Source: Methylobacterium sp. J-090
GTDB lineage: Bacteria > Pseudomonadota > Alphaproteobacteria > Rhizobiales > Beijerinckiaceae
NCBI RefSeq assembly: GCF_022829345.1
Contig: NZ_JAKSXV010000098.1
Location: forward strand, 186,001 to 250,000
Reading direction: 5' to 3'
Length of the DNA stretch: 64,000 nucleotides
The notes below the pieces were generated by a model. The model saw nothing but the letters and a program-made list of their open reading frames with translations. It was not told the origin of the DNA and did not search any database. The translations under genes and the position numbers were made by a program. Numbering within the stretch: the first letter of the stretch is position 1; each line of letters starts with the position of its first letter. This document shows positions 31,356 to 40,874 of the stretch, piece after piece.

Positions 31356-32375
31356 TTGGGCGTCGTAGTACCCTTGGAAGAGAGCCGCCCCGATCCGGAG
31401 GCGAGCCTGACGGACCTCGTGGCCCTGGTGGCCGCCGGCATGGAGCGCGTCAACGCGACCATCCTGTCGCGCACCGGCTCGTCCGTGCAGATGATCCCGG
31501 AAGTGGCCAACCACCTCATCGCGTCCGGCGGCAAGCGCCTGCGCCCGATCCTGACCCTCGCCACGGCCGACCTGTGCGCCTACGCGGGCGACGGGGCGGT
31601 GAAGCTCGCCGCCAGCGTCGAGTTCATGCACACGGCCACCCTCCTGCACGACGATGTCGTGGACGAGAGCGACATGCGGCGCGGCACGGTGGCGGCGCGG
31701 ATCAAGTGGGGCAACGAGGCCAGCGTGCTGGTCGGCGACTTCCTCCTTGGCCAGGCATTCCGGATGATGGTCGAGGTCGGCTCGCTCAAAGCCCTCGACA
31801 TCCTGTCGGCCGCCGCGACGGTCATCGCCGAGGGCGAGGTGATGCAGCTCGCCGCCGCCAAGAACACCGAGACGACGGAGGACGAGTACCTCGCCGTCAT
31901 CCGTTCCAAGACCGCCGAACTGTTCGCCGCCGCCTGCGAGGTCGGGCCGGTGATCGCCGAGCGCCCCCGGGCCGAGCAGGCCGCGTGCCGCGCCTACGGC
32001 ATGAACCTCGGCATCGCCTTTCAGCTCGTCGACGACGTTCTCGATTACGGCGGGACCAGCGCGAGCCTCGGCAAGAATGTCGGCGACGATTTTCGCGAGG
32101 GCAAGATCACGCTTCCCATCGTCCTCGCATTCCGACGCGGGACCGACGCGGAACGGGTGTTCTGGAAGCGGGCCCTGGAGGATGGCGACGTGTCGGAGGA
32201 CGACCTCGCCACGGCGCTCGCCATCCTGCGCCGCCACCGGGCCCTCGAGGACACCATCGAGCGGGCACGCCATTACGGTGCCATGGCCCGCGACGCCCTG
32301 GGACTGTTTCCCAATGGTCCGATGAAACAGGCGCTGCTTCAGGTGGTCGATTTCTGCATCGCCCGCGCGCACTGA
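31356..32375 (+). CDS. ispB: Polyprenyl diphosphate synthase (octaprenyl/decaprenyl type)
   Basis: Trans-prenyltransferase that makes the long side chain of ubiquinone. The 339-residue protein has the first aspartate-rich motif LLHDDVVDESDMRRG near residue 98 and the second LVDDVLDYGGTSASLGKNVGDD near 223, plus GGKRLRPILTL near 51. The residues before the first DDxxD are small (TATLL), in keeping with a long product; I expect C50 (Q-10) for this group but cannot read chain length. The start is TTG at 31356, with GGAGG ten bases upstream; a TTG six codons later is an alternative. It is divergent from DUF2007. Confidence 0.93.
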   Translation: MGVVVPLEESRPDPEASLTDLVALVAAGMERVNATILSRTGSSVQMIPEVANHLIASGGKRLRPILTLATADLCAYAGDGAVKLAASVEFMHTATLLHDDVVDESDMRRGTVAARIKWGNEASVLVGDFLLGQAFRMMVEVGSLKALDILSAAATVIAEGEVMQLAAAKNTETTEDEYLAVIRSKTAELFAAACEVGPVIAERPRAEQAACRAYGMNLGIAFQLVDDVLDYGGTSASLGKNVGDDFREGKITLPIVLAFRRGTDAERVFWKRALEDGDVSEDDLATALAILRRHRALEDTIERARHYGAMARDALGLFPNGPMKQALLQVVDFCIARAH

Positions 32376-32403
32376 GAGGGGCGGGGCACCCCGCCGCCTC
32401 GGA

Positions 32404-34026
32404 TTAGGCGGCAGAGGCGTTCGGCGGGACGAGAGGGAACTCCGCCGATGACGCTTCGAGATCGGCGATGACGATGTTGCCGGCCCTGTCGGACCATTGG
32501 GTCAGGAGCCCGTCGGTGGTCTCCTTGTTCATCGGCTTGCCGAACAGGTAGCCCTGTCCGTAGGTGCAGCCCTGGTCGGCGAGCCAGTCGACGCTCGATG
32601 CTGTCTCGATGCCCTCGGCCGTCGTCGAGAGTCCGAGGCTCGATCCCAGTGCGATGATCGCATCCACGAGCTTGGCCCGGTCCTCGCCGAGCGGGATCGA
32701 GGCGACGTAGCTGCGGTCGATCTTCAGCTTGTCGAATTGCAGTTCGCGCAGGTGGTAGAGGCTCGAATAGCCCGTGCCGAAATCGTCGAGCGCGATGCGG
32801 ACGCCGAAATTCTGCAGGGACTTCAAGGCGACGCGCGCGGATTCCAGGTCGTTCACCAGGGCGGTCTCGGTGATCTCGATCTCGAGGCGGCCGGGTGCGA
32901 ATCCGGTCTCCGTCAGGATGGCGAGGATACGCTCGGGAAGGTGCTTGTCCTGGAGCTGCAACGGCGAGATGTTGACGGCGAGCTGCAGGTGGCCGGGCCA
33001 CGATTTGGCATCGTTGCAGGCCTTGCGCATCAACACCCAGCTGAGGTCGGCGATCATGCCGGTCTCTTCGGCGAGCGAGATGAACTCGACCGGATTCAGG
33101 AGACCGTGTTCGGGGTGGCGCCAGCGGGCCAGGACCTCGAATCCGATGAGTTCACGGCCGGGGAGTTGCACCACCGGCTGATAGAACGGCTCGATCTCGC
33201 CACGCTCGATGCCGAGGCGCAGATCGGTCTCCAGGCGGGCACGGACCTTGAGGGCGTGCCCCATCTCCAGGTGGAAGAAGCGGAAGGTGCCGCGGCCGTC
33301 GCGCTTGCCCTGGTACATGGCGACATCGGCGGCATGCAGGAGCGAAACGGCGTCGGGATTGCTTTCCGAGGCCAGGGCGATGCCGATGGTGGCACCGACC
33401 TCGACTCGGCTCTGCTCCCACGCCACGGGTTTCGACAGCGCGGCGATGATCTGCTGGGCGAAGCGGGGCACGGCCTCGCTGTCGAGGCCGTACTCGATCA
33501 TGACCGCGAATTCATCGCCGCCCAGGCGCGCGATCATGCCGCCCTCGGGAACCAGGGCACGCATCCGGTCGGCCACGGTACAGAGAACCGCATCGCCGGC
33601 CGCATGGCCATGGACGTCGTTCACCGGCTTGAAGCGGTCGAGGTCGATCACGAGGACGGCGATCGCCGCCGGCCCGGGCCCCGACAGACGATCGTCGAGG
33701 GTCTCCTTGAAGAGGCGGCGGTTGGCCAGACCCGTGAGGGCGTCGTGGCGGGCGGCGGATTCCGCACGATCGCGGGCGAAATCGCGGGCCATCATAGCCT
33801 GTCGCAGCTTGAACGACTTGCGGATCGAAGCGACCACGAGGCCGAAGCTCATGCAGATGGCGAGCATGAGCAGATCGTGAAGATGGTGGAAGGTCGTGAA
33901 GTTCAGGAGATAGTCGAACAGGCCGAGTTGAGTGCCGGCAATCCAGATGCAGACGCCGATCATCATGAGGCACAGGGCCTCACGCAACTCACCTTCGCCC
34001 CACGAGGCTTGCTTCGTCTCTTCCAT
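32404..34026 (-). CDS. GGDEF-EAL cyclic-di-GMP protein with two membrane helices
   Basis: Bifunctional-type cyclic-di-GMP enzyme. The 540-residue protein has two N-terminal membrane helices (about residues 18-40 and 48-67), a GGDEF domain with an intact RLGGDEF signature near residue 167 and no RxxD inhibitory site five residues before it, then an EAL domain. The EAL motif reads EVL (GFEVLARW near 292), and the other metal- and substrate-site motifs are present (SPLQLQDKHL, DDFGTGYSSL, KIDRSY, AEGIET, QGYLFGKP). So phosphodiesterase activity is likely and cyclase activity possible. There is no recognised sensor domain; the membrane part must sense. The ATG at 34026 has GGGAG upstream. Confidence 0.93.
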   Translation of the reverse strand: MEETKQASWGEGELREALCLMMIGVCIWIAGTQLGLFDYLLNFTTFHHLHDLLMLAICMSFGLVVASIRKSFKLRQAMMARDFARDRAESAARHDALTGLANRRLFKETLDDRLSGPGPAAIAVLVIDLDRFKPVNDVHGHAAGDAVLCTVADRMRALVPEGGMIARLGGDEFAVMIEYGLDSEAVPRFAQQIIAALSKPVAWEQSRVEVGATIGIALASESNPDAVSLLHAADVAMYQGKRDGRGTFRFFHLEMGHALKVRARLETDLRLGIERGEIEPFYQPVVQLPGRELIGFEVLARWRHPEHGLLNPVEFISLAEETGMIADLSWVLMRKACNDAKSWPGHLQLAVNISPLQLQDKHLPERILAILTETGFAPGRLEIEITETALVNDLESARVALKSLQNFGVRIALDDFGTGYSSLYHLRELQFDKLKIDRSYVASIPLGEDRAKLVDAIIALGSSLGLSTTAEGIETASSVDWLADQGCTYGQGYLFGKPMNKETTDGLLTQWSDRAGNIVIADLEASSAEFPLVPPNASAA

Positions 34027-34123
34027 CTGATGCTCCCTAAGAAGCGACAGTGCCGACGAGACTCTTTCCTGACGGTAAAGGAAGTCTGTCCCAGGAGCGA
34101 TTGTCAACTTTTCGCGAGACAGC

Positions 34124-34146
34124 AAAAACCTGCGGGGTCACCGCAG
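34124..34146 (-). terminator. Rho-independent terminator overlapping the ispE stop codon
   Basis: On the minus strand CTGCGG (34141-34146) pairs with CCGCAG (34030s of the same block, 34130-34135) around a 5-base loop, then a T run (34124-34128). The TGA stop of ispE (34138-34140) lies inside the loop, so the hairpin is built from the last codons. Confidence 0.75.
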
Positions 34147-35013
34147 CAGGGATGGTTTCACCCACCATGCGGGGTGATGCGCCCGGATGCGCCGCGCCGC
34201 CCGCACCGCCGCCGCGCGATCGGCGAACAGGCCGAACACCGTCGCCCCCGAACCGGACATCCGGGCCAGTCGGCAACCGGCCTCGGCGGACAAGGCCCGA
34301 AGCGTCTCGCCGATCACCGGCGCGAGGCCGAGGGCCGGAGCTTCGAGATCGTTGCGGGCCGGGCGGATCGACGCCAGCACCGCCTCGGCATCGGCCCCTT
34401 CGGCAACCGCCGGATGCGGTTCCGGCCGGTGGCGCTCACCGATCCCGAGGCCCAGCGCCCGGAACACCGGCGCGGTCTCGACGGGCACACCGGGATTGAT
34501 CAGTACGGCGGGGAGGGGAGCCATTCCGAGGGCAGGGCCCAGGGTCTCGCCGGCCCCCCGCATCATCCGGGCCCGGGGATCGAGGCAGACGGATACATCG
34601 GCCCCCGTGGCACGCGCGGCCTCGAGGAGGTCGGGATCGGCCGGATCGAGGCCGTTGCTGCGGCCGAGCAGCCGCAGGGCGGCGGCCGCGTCCGACGAAC
34701 CGCCACCGATGCCCGCCGCAACGGGCAGGCGCTTGACGAGATGGAACGCCCCGAGCCGCAGGCGCGGCCGGCGTGCGGCGAGGTGGTGCGCCGCACGGAT
34801 GACGAGATTGTCGCCGAGGGGGCCGGCCGGCCCCGCCGTCGGTCCGACAACCGTCAGACCGAGGTCCGCACCGGGCGTGAGCGAGAGGGTATCTCCCGCG
34901 CCCGTGAATGCGACGAGACTTTCGAGCTCGTGGTAGCCGTCCCCGGCGCGGCGGCCGAGGACGTGGAGGGTCAGGTTGATCTTCGCCGGAGCGCGGGTGA
35001 CGAGGATTGGCAC
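34138..35013 (-). CDS. ispE: 4-diphosphocytidyl-2-C-methyl-D-erythritol kinase
   Basis: GHMP kinase of the MEP isoprenoid pathway; it phosphorylates the 2-hydroxyl of CDP-methylerythritol. The 291-residue protein starts APAKINLTLHVLGRRAGDGYHEL (residues 8-30, split here only for naming) and has the ATP-binding PVAAGIGGGSSDAAAALRLL motif near residue 91 and the GHMP C-terminal motif MSGSGATVFGLF near 253. The start is GTG at 35013. Length is usual. It is followed by a tight terminator overlapping its stop codon. It lies close to the polyprenyl synthase, another isoprenoid gene, but on the opposite strand. Confidence 0.96.
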   Translation of the reverse strand: MPILVTRAPAKINLTLHVLGRRAGDGYHELESLVAFTGAGDTLSLTPGADLGLTVVGPTAGPAGPLGDNLVIRAAHHLAARRPRLRLGAFHLVKRLPVAAGIGGGSSDAAAALRLLGRSNGLDPADPDLLEAARATGADVSVCLDPRARMMRGAGETLGPALGMAPLPAVLINPGVPVETAPVFRALGLGIGERHRPEPHPAVAEGADAEAVLASIRPARNDLEAPALGLAPVIGETLRALSAEAGCRLARMSGSGATVFGLFADRAAAVRAARRIRAHHPAWWVKPSLLR

Positions 35014-35094
35014 GGGCTCTCGGCGGTTCTCGAGGGGATCGGGGCGCCGGTCTGGCCTCGCGCCCCCGTCCGCGTCAAGTCCGCGATCGGCGGA

Positions 35095-36948
35095 TCAGCC
35101 GCCGCTCTTCTTGTCGGCCGCGCCCGGCGGCTCGCTCGGGGCCGGAGCGCCCTTCGGCAGTTCGGGGTTGGCCTTGCCCTCGGGGGGATTCTCGGCCGTG
35201 GCCGCCGGCTTGTCGAGTTCGGGCAGGCCGTCCTTGAGCTTGGCGTTGATCTTCTCGAGCTCCTCCGGCTCGGGGTTCAGATCCTTGGCGTGCTGCCACT
35301 GGAACTTGCCCTCGAGGCGGCGTCCGGCGCGCCAGTAGGCGTCGCCGAGGTGATCGTTGATGGTCGGATCACCGGGTTTGAGCTCGATGGCCTTCTCCAG
35401 CTCGCGCATGGCCTCGTCCCAGCGTCCGAGGCGAAAGTAGGCCCAGCCGAGGCTGTCGATGATCATGCCGTCGCGCGGGCTCGCATCCACAGCCTGCTTG
35501 AGCATGGTGAAGGCTTCGTCGATGTTGATGTTCTGATCGACCCACGAATAGGCGAGGTAGTTGAGCACTTGGGCGCGGGCGCCGGGCTGCGAGGGCGGCA
35601 CGAGCTCGAGGGCCTTCTTCAGGTCGGCTTCGGCCTTGGCCCATTGCTTGGCGCGCTCGTAGGCCGTGCCGCGGAAGTAGAACGTCGTCCAGTAATTCGC
35701 CGCCGGCTGGTCGCCGATGAGGGCGATGGCGCGGCTGTAGGTCTCGGCCGCTTCCTCGTATTTCTTGCGCGAGCGCTGGACGTTGCCGAGCGCCGTGATC
35801 ACGTCGATGTCGTTGGGGTGGGCCTTCATGGCCGCGTCGAGGTGCTGGATCGCCTCGTCGCCCTTGCCCATCTGCTCGAGGTTGAGCCCGACCTGCACGT
35901 CCGCGTTGAGGCGCAACGGGGAGCTCGCCGGGATCTGGGCGTAGGCCTCGTTGGCGCGCTCGGGTTGCTTCATCCGGTCGAGGATATCGGCGAGCGTCAG
36001 GCGGGCGAGGGCATGCTCGGGCGCGAGGTAGAGGGCGAGGCGCAGGTAGACCACCGCCGGCAATTCGTCTCCCTGCGTCGAACCGGCCGAGCCGAGGCCG
36101 TAGAGCACCTCGCCGGCGCCTTCCTGCGCGGTGTTGATGAGGCGGGCGAGGGGCTTGCCCTCCTTCAGACGGTTCAGGGCATCGCGCACGATGGGGTGGC
36201 GCGGCAGCAGCTTGTCGAAATCGGTGTAGGCCTGGATCGCCAGATCCGTGCGGCCGGCCTGCGCCTCGAAGCGGGCATAGGCGTCGACGACCCGCAGGGT
36301 GTTGCGGTCGCCGTCATAGGCCGCCTTGAGGCGGCGCTCGGCCTCGGCCTGGTCGCCGACGAGGGCGGCGATCAGACCGGCATGGAAATCGCGAAACGTG
36401 TTGTAGGTGCGCTCGCCCTTGAGCTTGTTGATGGTCTCCTGGGCGCGCTTGCCGTCTCCCGCCCCGGCGAAGGTCCAGGCGGTCAGAAGCGTGGCGGTGA
36501 GATCGGCGGCGGCCCCCCGACCGCTGCGGGCGAAGTTCTGGCGCGCCTGGGCGAACTGGCCGGCCTTGATCTGGCGGACGCCGAGGGCGAGCTGGGCGAG
36601 CCCGTTGGCGCCGTCTCGGGTGGTGAGGCGCTCGGCGGCGCGGAACGCATCCGGCAGGGCGCCGTCGGCCAGCAGCGACACGAAGGCGCGCTCCAGCAGT
36701 TCGGCGTTGCGCGGGTCGGCCTTCACGGCCTCGCGGTAGAAGCTCGCCGCCGCCGCCGTGTCCTTCGAAGCACCGGCGATGTAGGCCGCGAGGAAGTTAC
36801 CCTCCAGGGACTCGGCAGGCTCGAACTCCGGCAGCGGGGTCGATTCGCGCGGCTGCGCCGCCTGCGCCGGCAGGGTCGCGGCCAGGCAGAATGCGAGGGC
36901 CGGCAGGGCTCGGCGGCCAATCCGAAAGGTCTTGGCGTATCCGTTCAT
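35095..36948 (-). CDS. Exported tetratricopeptide-repeat protein
   Basis: A 617-residue protein with a signal peptide (RRALPALAFCLAATLPAQAAQ, cleavage near residue 30) followed by many TPR units. These include AASFYREAVKADPRNAELLERAF near residue 67 and the clear C-terminal series PNDIDVITALGNVQRSRKKY, PRDGMIIDSLGWAYFRLGRW and PGDPTINDHLGDAYWRAGR. The last 50 residues are proline-, glutamate- and lysine-rich and probably disordered. The family is common in alphaproteobacteria and usually annotated only as TPR; an envelope-assembly or lipoprotein-like scaffold role is plausible but not shown. The ATG at 36948 is preferred to a GTG two codons earlier. Confidence 0.9.
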   Translation of the reverse strand: MNGYAKTFRIGRRALPALAFCLAATLPAQAAQPRESTPLPEFEPAESLEGNFLAAYIAGASKDTAAAASFYREAVKADPRNAELLERAFVSLLADGALPDAFRAAERLTTRDGANGLAQLALGVRQIKAGQFAQARQNFARSGRGAAADLTATLLTAWTFAGAGDGKRAQETINKLKGERTYNTFRDFHAGLIAALVGDQAEAERRLKAAYDGDRNTLRVVDAYARFEAQAGRTDLAIQAYTDFDKLLPRHPIVRDALNRLKEGKPLARLINTAQEGAGEVLYGLGSAGSTQGDELPAVVYLRLALYLAPEHALARLTLADILDRMKQPERANEAYAQIPASSPLRLNADVQVGLNLEQMGKGDEAIQHLDAAMKAHPNDIDVITALGNVQRSRKKYEEAAETYSRAIALIGDQPAANYWTTFYFRGTAYERAKQWAKAEADLKKALELVPPSQPGARAQVLNYLAYSWVDQNINIDEAFTMLKQAVDASPRDGMIIDSLGWAYFRLGRWDEAMRELEKAIELKPGDPTINDHLGDAYWRAGRRLEGKFQWQHAKDLNPEPEELEKINAKLKDGLPELDKPAATAENPPEGKANPELPKGAPAPSEPPGAADKKSGG

Positions 36949-37109
36949 GGGCACCGTTCAGGGCTTCTGCGCACCGGCCCGATCGGGGGCCGGCGCTCGA
37001 TCGGGCGGGACACTGAACTCTTCCCCGCATCCCTGCAAGGCATAAGGATGACGGCCGAAGACGCAGGGCGAGCGACCCGGAGTGTCGTCCGTCCCATGCG
37101 GGGGTCGCA

Positions 37110-38771
37110 TCACATGTTCGGGTAATTCGGACCGCCCGGCCCCTCCGGCGTGACCCAGTTGATGTTCTGGTTCGGGTCCTTGATATCGCACGTCTTGCAG
37201 TGGACGCAGTTCTGCGCGTTGATCTGATATCGCACGCCGTCGCTCTGGGCCGCATCCGCCACCCATTCGTAGACGCCGGCCGGGCAGTAGCGCGCCGAGG
37301 GGCCGCCATAGACGTCGTGCTCGGACGCCTTATGCAGGTCGAGGTTCTTCACGTTGAGGTGAGGCGGCTGGTCCTCCTCGTGGTTGGTGTTCGACAGGTA
37401 CACCGACGAGAGCCGGTCGAAGGTCAGCTTGCCGTCGGGCTTCGGGTAGACGATGGGCGTCACCTCGGCGAGCGGCTTGGTGCAGGCGTAGTCCGGCTTG
37501 CCGTGCTTGAGCGTGCCGAACAGCGAGGTCCCGAGCAGGGTGTTGGCCCACATGTCGGCCCCACCGAGGCCGACGCCGACGAGGGTGCCGTACTTCGACC
37601 ACAGTGGCTTGACGTTGCGGACGCGCTTGAGGTCCTGGCCGATGGCGCTGTCGCGCCAGCCGTTCTCGTAGGCCGTCAGCTCGTCGCCCTGGCGGCCGGA
37701 CTCGAGGGCCTGCGCGATGGCGTGCGCCGCCTGCATGCCGGACAGCACCGCGTTGTGCGACCCCTTGATGCGCGGCACGTTCACGAAGCCGGCGGAATCG
37801 CCGACGAGGCAGCCGCCGGGGAAGACGAGCTTGGGCACCGATTGCCAGCCGCCCTCCATGATCGCCCGCGCCCCGTAGCCGATGCGCTTGGCGCCCTCGA
37901 AGGTCTCGCGGATCATCGGGTGGGTCTTGAAGCGCTGAAACTCCTCGAACGGCGACAAGGTTGGGTTCTCGTAGTTCAGGTGCGTGACGAACCCCACCGA
38001 GAGCAGGTGGTCGTCGAAATGGTACAGCCACGAGCCGCCGCCGGCCTTGTTCGGCAGGGGCCAACCCATGGTGTGCTGCACGAGGCCCGCCTGGAACCTG
38101 TCCGGGCTCAGCTGCCAGATCTCCTTGACGCCGAGGCCGTATTTCTGGTGATCGCTGTCGGCGTTGAGCTTGAACCGGTCGATGAGCGTCTTCGTGAGCG
38201 AGCCGCGGGCGCCCTCGCCGAAGATCGTGTACTTGCCGCGCAATTCCATGCCGCGGGTGTAGTCGTCGCGGGGCTCGCCCGAGCGGCCGATGCCGAGGTC
38301 GCCCGTGGCGATGCCGACCACCACGCCGCGATCGTCGTAGAGCACCTCCGAGGCCGGGAAGCCCGGGTAGATCTCGACACCGAGCGCTTCCGCCTTGGCG
38401 CCGAGGTACTTCGTCACGTTCGAGAGCGAGCCGACGAAGTTGCCGTGGTTCGACATGAACTTGGGAAAGAACAGGTTCGGCATGGTCAAGCCGCTGTTCT
38501 TCGTCAGAAACATGAACTCGTCGCGCTCCACGGCCGTCTTCAGGGGCCGTTCGGGGTCGGTCCGCCATTCGGGCAGGAGGTCGTCGAGGCCGGCCGGGTC
38601 GATGACGGCGCCCGACAGGATGTGGGCGCCGACCTCGGAGCCCTTCTCGACCACGACGATGCTGACATCGGAGGACAGCTGCTTGAGGCGGATGGCGGCG
38701 GCGAGGCCGGCCGGTCCGGCGCCGACGATCACCACGTCGAAATCCATCCCCTCGCGTTCGGGCAGCGCCAT
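37110..38771 (-). CDS. etfD: Electron transfer flavoprotein-ubiquinone oxidoreductase
   Basis: Inner-membrane enzyme passing electrons from reduced ETF to ubiquinone, linking acyl-CoA dehydrogenases to respiration. The 553-residue protein has an FAD-binding VVIVGAGPAGLAAAIRL motif near residue 12, the GEGARGSLTK segment near 185, and a C-terminal 4Fe-4S ferredoxin-like domain with CVHCKTCDIKDPNQNINW near 524. That domain supplies the cluster cysteines, one more lying upstream (ARYCPAGVYEW near 500). The final segment TPEGPGGPNYPNM is typical. Length is normal. No etfAB in the window; the acyl-CoA dehydrogenase at 46645 is a possible upstream donor. Confidence 0.97.
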   Translation of the reverse strand: MALPEREGMDFDVVIVGAGPAGLAAAIRLKQLSSDVSIVVVEKGSEVGAHILSGAVIDPAGLDDLLPEWRTDPERPLKTAVERDEFMFLTKNSGLTMPNLFFPKFMSNHGNFVGSLSNVTKYLGAKAEALGVEIYPGFPASEVLYDDRGVVVGIATGDLGIGRSGEPRDDYTRGMELRGKYTIFGEGARGSLTKTLIDRFKLNADSDHQKYGLGVKEIWQLSPDRFQAGLVQHTMGWPLPNKAGGGSWLYHFDDHLLSVGFVTHLNYENPTLSPFEEFQRFKTHPMIRETFEGAKRIGYGARAIMEGGWQSVPKLVFPGGCLVGDSAGFVNVPRIKGSHNAVLSGMQAAHAIAQALESGRQGDELTAYENGWRDSAIGQDLKRVRNVKPLWSKYGTLVGVGLGGADMWANTLLGTSLFGTLKHGKPDYACTKPLAEVTPIVYPKPDGKLTFDRLSSVYLSNTNHEEDQPPHLNVKNLDLHKASEHDVYGGPSARYCPAGVYEWVADAAQSDGVRYQINAQNCVHCKTCDIKDPNQNINWVTPEGPGGPNYPNM

Positions 38772-38986
38772 TCCGTCATCCTCCTGTCACGCCCGCCGCG
38801 CGGCAGGACACGTGGGTTGTCGTTTCAGAGTACTCTCAACCGATTCCAAGATGGGAAGGCAAGCGGCCTCGTTCCCCTGGCAGCCGTCGTGGTGAAGAGT
38901 CGCGCCGCGCGAAAGGGGACGCCGCCGTCGATCAGCCCGCCCGCCCCCCGTTGTCCACAGGCGCCGAACGCGCCACATCTCCGATC

Positions 38987-39841
38987 ATGACTGCGAGTGA
39001 CGACAGCCAGCGCGACCTCATCGCCGCCCTCGACTTCCACGTCGCGGCGGGCGTCGACCTCATGCTCGACGAGCATCCCCACGACCGTTTCTCCGAGGTG
39101 GAGGCGCCAGCTCATCCGGCAGCACCGACGCCCGAGCCGGAGATTGCCGCGCCGCCACCCCGCCGTGAGTTGCCGCAGCGCGGGGAAACCCCGGCCCCGG
39201 CGCGGACCTACGGCCAGTCGGCCGCAGCCCGGCCGGGCGAGGCGGCCGGCGACGCGCGGGCGCGGGCGAAGGACGTGAACTCCCTCGAAGAGCTGGAAGC
39301 CCTGCTCGCCGGCTTCGACGGCTGCCCCCTCAAGTTCACGGCGAAGAACCTCGTCTTCGCCGACGGCAATCCGGCCGCCAAGCTCATGTTCATCGGCGAG
39401 GCCCCGGGCGCCGATGAGGACCGGATCGGCAAACCGTTCATGGGCCGCTCGGGCAAGCTGCTCGACCGGATGATGGCGGCCATCGGCCTCGACCGCACGA
39501 CCGCCTACGTCACCAACATCGTCCCCTGGCGCCCGCCGGGAAACCGCAACCCGACACCGCAGGAGGTCGCGATCTGCAAGCCGTTCATCGAGCGGCAGAT
39601 CGAACTCGCCGACCCCGACCTCATCGTCTGCCTCGGGAGCCCGTCCACGCAGGCGATCACCGGCACGAGGGACGGCATCCTCAAGGCGCGCGGCCGGTTC
39701 TATCCCTACCGGGTGGGCGACCGCGAGATCCGGGCGCTGGCGACCCTGCATCCGGCCTATCTCCTGCGCCAACCCCTGCAGAAGCGGCTTGCTTGGCGGG
39801 ACTTCCGCACGCTCCGGGCCGCCCTCGACGGGAAGGTCTGA
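38987..39841 (+). CDS. Uracil-DNA glycosylase (family 4-like)
   Basis: DNA-repair enzyme removing uracil. The 284-residue protein has a non-conserved proline- and alanine-rich N-terminus (about residues 1-95) and a C-terminal UDG domain. The domain has motif A FIGEAPGADEDRIGKPFMG near residue 137, WRPPGNRNPTPQE near 180, and the TLHPAYLLRQP motif near 257. Family 4 enzymes use four cysteines for a 4Fe-4S cluster; here I see GCPLKF near 110, ICKPF near 197 and IVCLGSP near 213, so at least one ligand is unclear. The ATG at 38987 is in good context; a TTG 12 codons earlier is possible. It diverges from etfD. Confidence 0.9.
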   Translation: MTASDDSQRDLIAALDFHVAAGVDLMLDEHPHDRFSEVEAPAHPAAPTPEPEIAAPPPRRELPQRGETPAPARTYGQSAAARPGEAAGDARARAKDVNSLEELEALLAGFDGCPLKFTAKNLVFADGNPAAKLMFIGEAPGADEDRIGKPFMGRSGKLLDRMMAAIGLDRTTAYVTNIVPWRPPGNRNPTPQEVAICKPFIERQIELADPDLIVCLGSPSTQAITGTRDGILKARGRFYPYRVGDREIRALATLHPAYLLRQPLQKRLAWRDFRTLRAALDGKV

Positions 39842-39941
39842 GGCCGGTAGGGAACGGCCAAGCGGAACCGTACGACGCGCGGGGAGATTACTTCGGACCG
39901 GTCGCGTCGGTCCGCGTTCCGGGACGAGTGGTGGCGAGCAC

Positions 39942-40847
39942 ATGCGCTGGGAAGATTTCCGCAGTTCCGACAATGTCGAGGATCGTCGCGGTGAGGGCGG
40001 CGGGGGCGGCGGTTTTCCGGGCGGCGGTGCCGGCGGCCTCGGCATCGGCGCCATCGTCATCCTGTGCATCATCGGCTGGGTGACGGGCATCAACCCGGCG
40101 ATCCTCATCGGTGGCGCCGAGCAGATGACCGGCGGTGGGCGGCCGCGCCAGGAGCAGGTCGATCCGCAGACCCAGGCGCAGCGCAAGACCAAGCCGACGG
40201 ACGAGAGCGGGCGTTTCGCCGCCGCGATCCTGGGCAACACGGAAGATGTCTGGAAAGAGATCCTGCCGAACCAGACCGGTAAGCAGTACCGCCCGACCGG
40301 CATGGTGCTCTACACCGGCGGGACCCGCAGCGGCTGCGGCTCGGCCCAGGCCGCCATGGGACCTTTCTACTGCCCGCTCGACAAGAAGGTCTATCTCGAC
40401 ACGTCGTTCTTCAAGGAGATGGAGCAGAAGTTCGGTGTGAAGGGCGACTTTGCCTACGCCTACGTCATCGCCCACGAGGTCGGCCACCACGTCCAGGACG
40501 AGCTCGGCATCCTCGGCAAGGTCCAGGGCCGCCAGCAGGCCGCATCGAGCAAGGTCGAGTCGAACCAGCTCTCCGTGCGCGTCGAACTGATGGCCGACTG
40601 CCTCGCCGGCGTCTGGGCGAAGAACTCCAACGACAAGTACAATTCCCTCGAGCCCGGTGACATCGAGGAAGCCATGAACGCCGCCAGCGCCATCGGCGAC
40701 GACAGGCTTCAGAAGCAGTCGCAGGGCTACGCCGTGCCGGATTCCTTCACCCACGGCTCGTCGGCCCAGCGCCAGCGCTGGTTCATGACCGGCTACAAGA
40801 GCGGCCAGACCAAGTCCTGCGACACGTTTCGCGCGGCCGGAAACTGA
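39942..40847 (+). CDS. YpfJ-type neutral zinc metallopeptidase
   Basis: A 301-residue protein of the KPN_02809 (YpfJ) putative neutral zinc metallopeptidase family. It has a glycine-rich N-terminal tail (EDRRGEGGGGGGFPGGG), one membrane helix (about residues 32-54) and a periplasmic domain with the zinc-binding HEVGHH motif in YVIAHEVGHHVQDELG near residue 175, and MADCLAGVWA near 219, which contributes the third ligand region. Length is normal. The ATG at 39942 fits the conserved MRWEDFRSSDNVEDRRG opening. Natural substrates are unknown. moaB starts 27 bases downstream on the same strand. Confidence 0.93.
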   Translation: MRWEDFRSSDNVEDRRGEGGGGGGFPGGGAGGLGIGAIVILCIIGWVTGINPAILIGGAEQMTGGGRPRQEQVDPQTQAQRKTKPTDESGRFAAAILGNTEDVWKEILPNQTGKQYRPTGMVLYTGGTRSGCGSAQAAMGPFYCPLDKKVYLDTSFFKEMEQKFGVKGDFAYAYVIAHEVGHHVQDELGILGKVQGRQQAASSKVESNQLSVRVELMADCLAGVWAKNSNDKYNSLEPGDIEEAMNAASAIGDDRLQKQSQGYAVPDSFTHGSSAQRQRWFMTGYKSGQTKSCDTFRAAGN

Positions 40848-40874
40848 ACCGCTTCAACCTGGGGCACGAACGCC

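Noticed and set aside
32497..37125. 1542-residue plus-strand frame
   Set aside because: It is antisense to the GGDEF-EAL, ispE and TPR genes, and its composition is the usual shadow of GC-rich coding.
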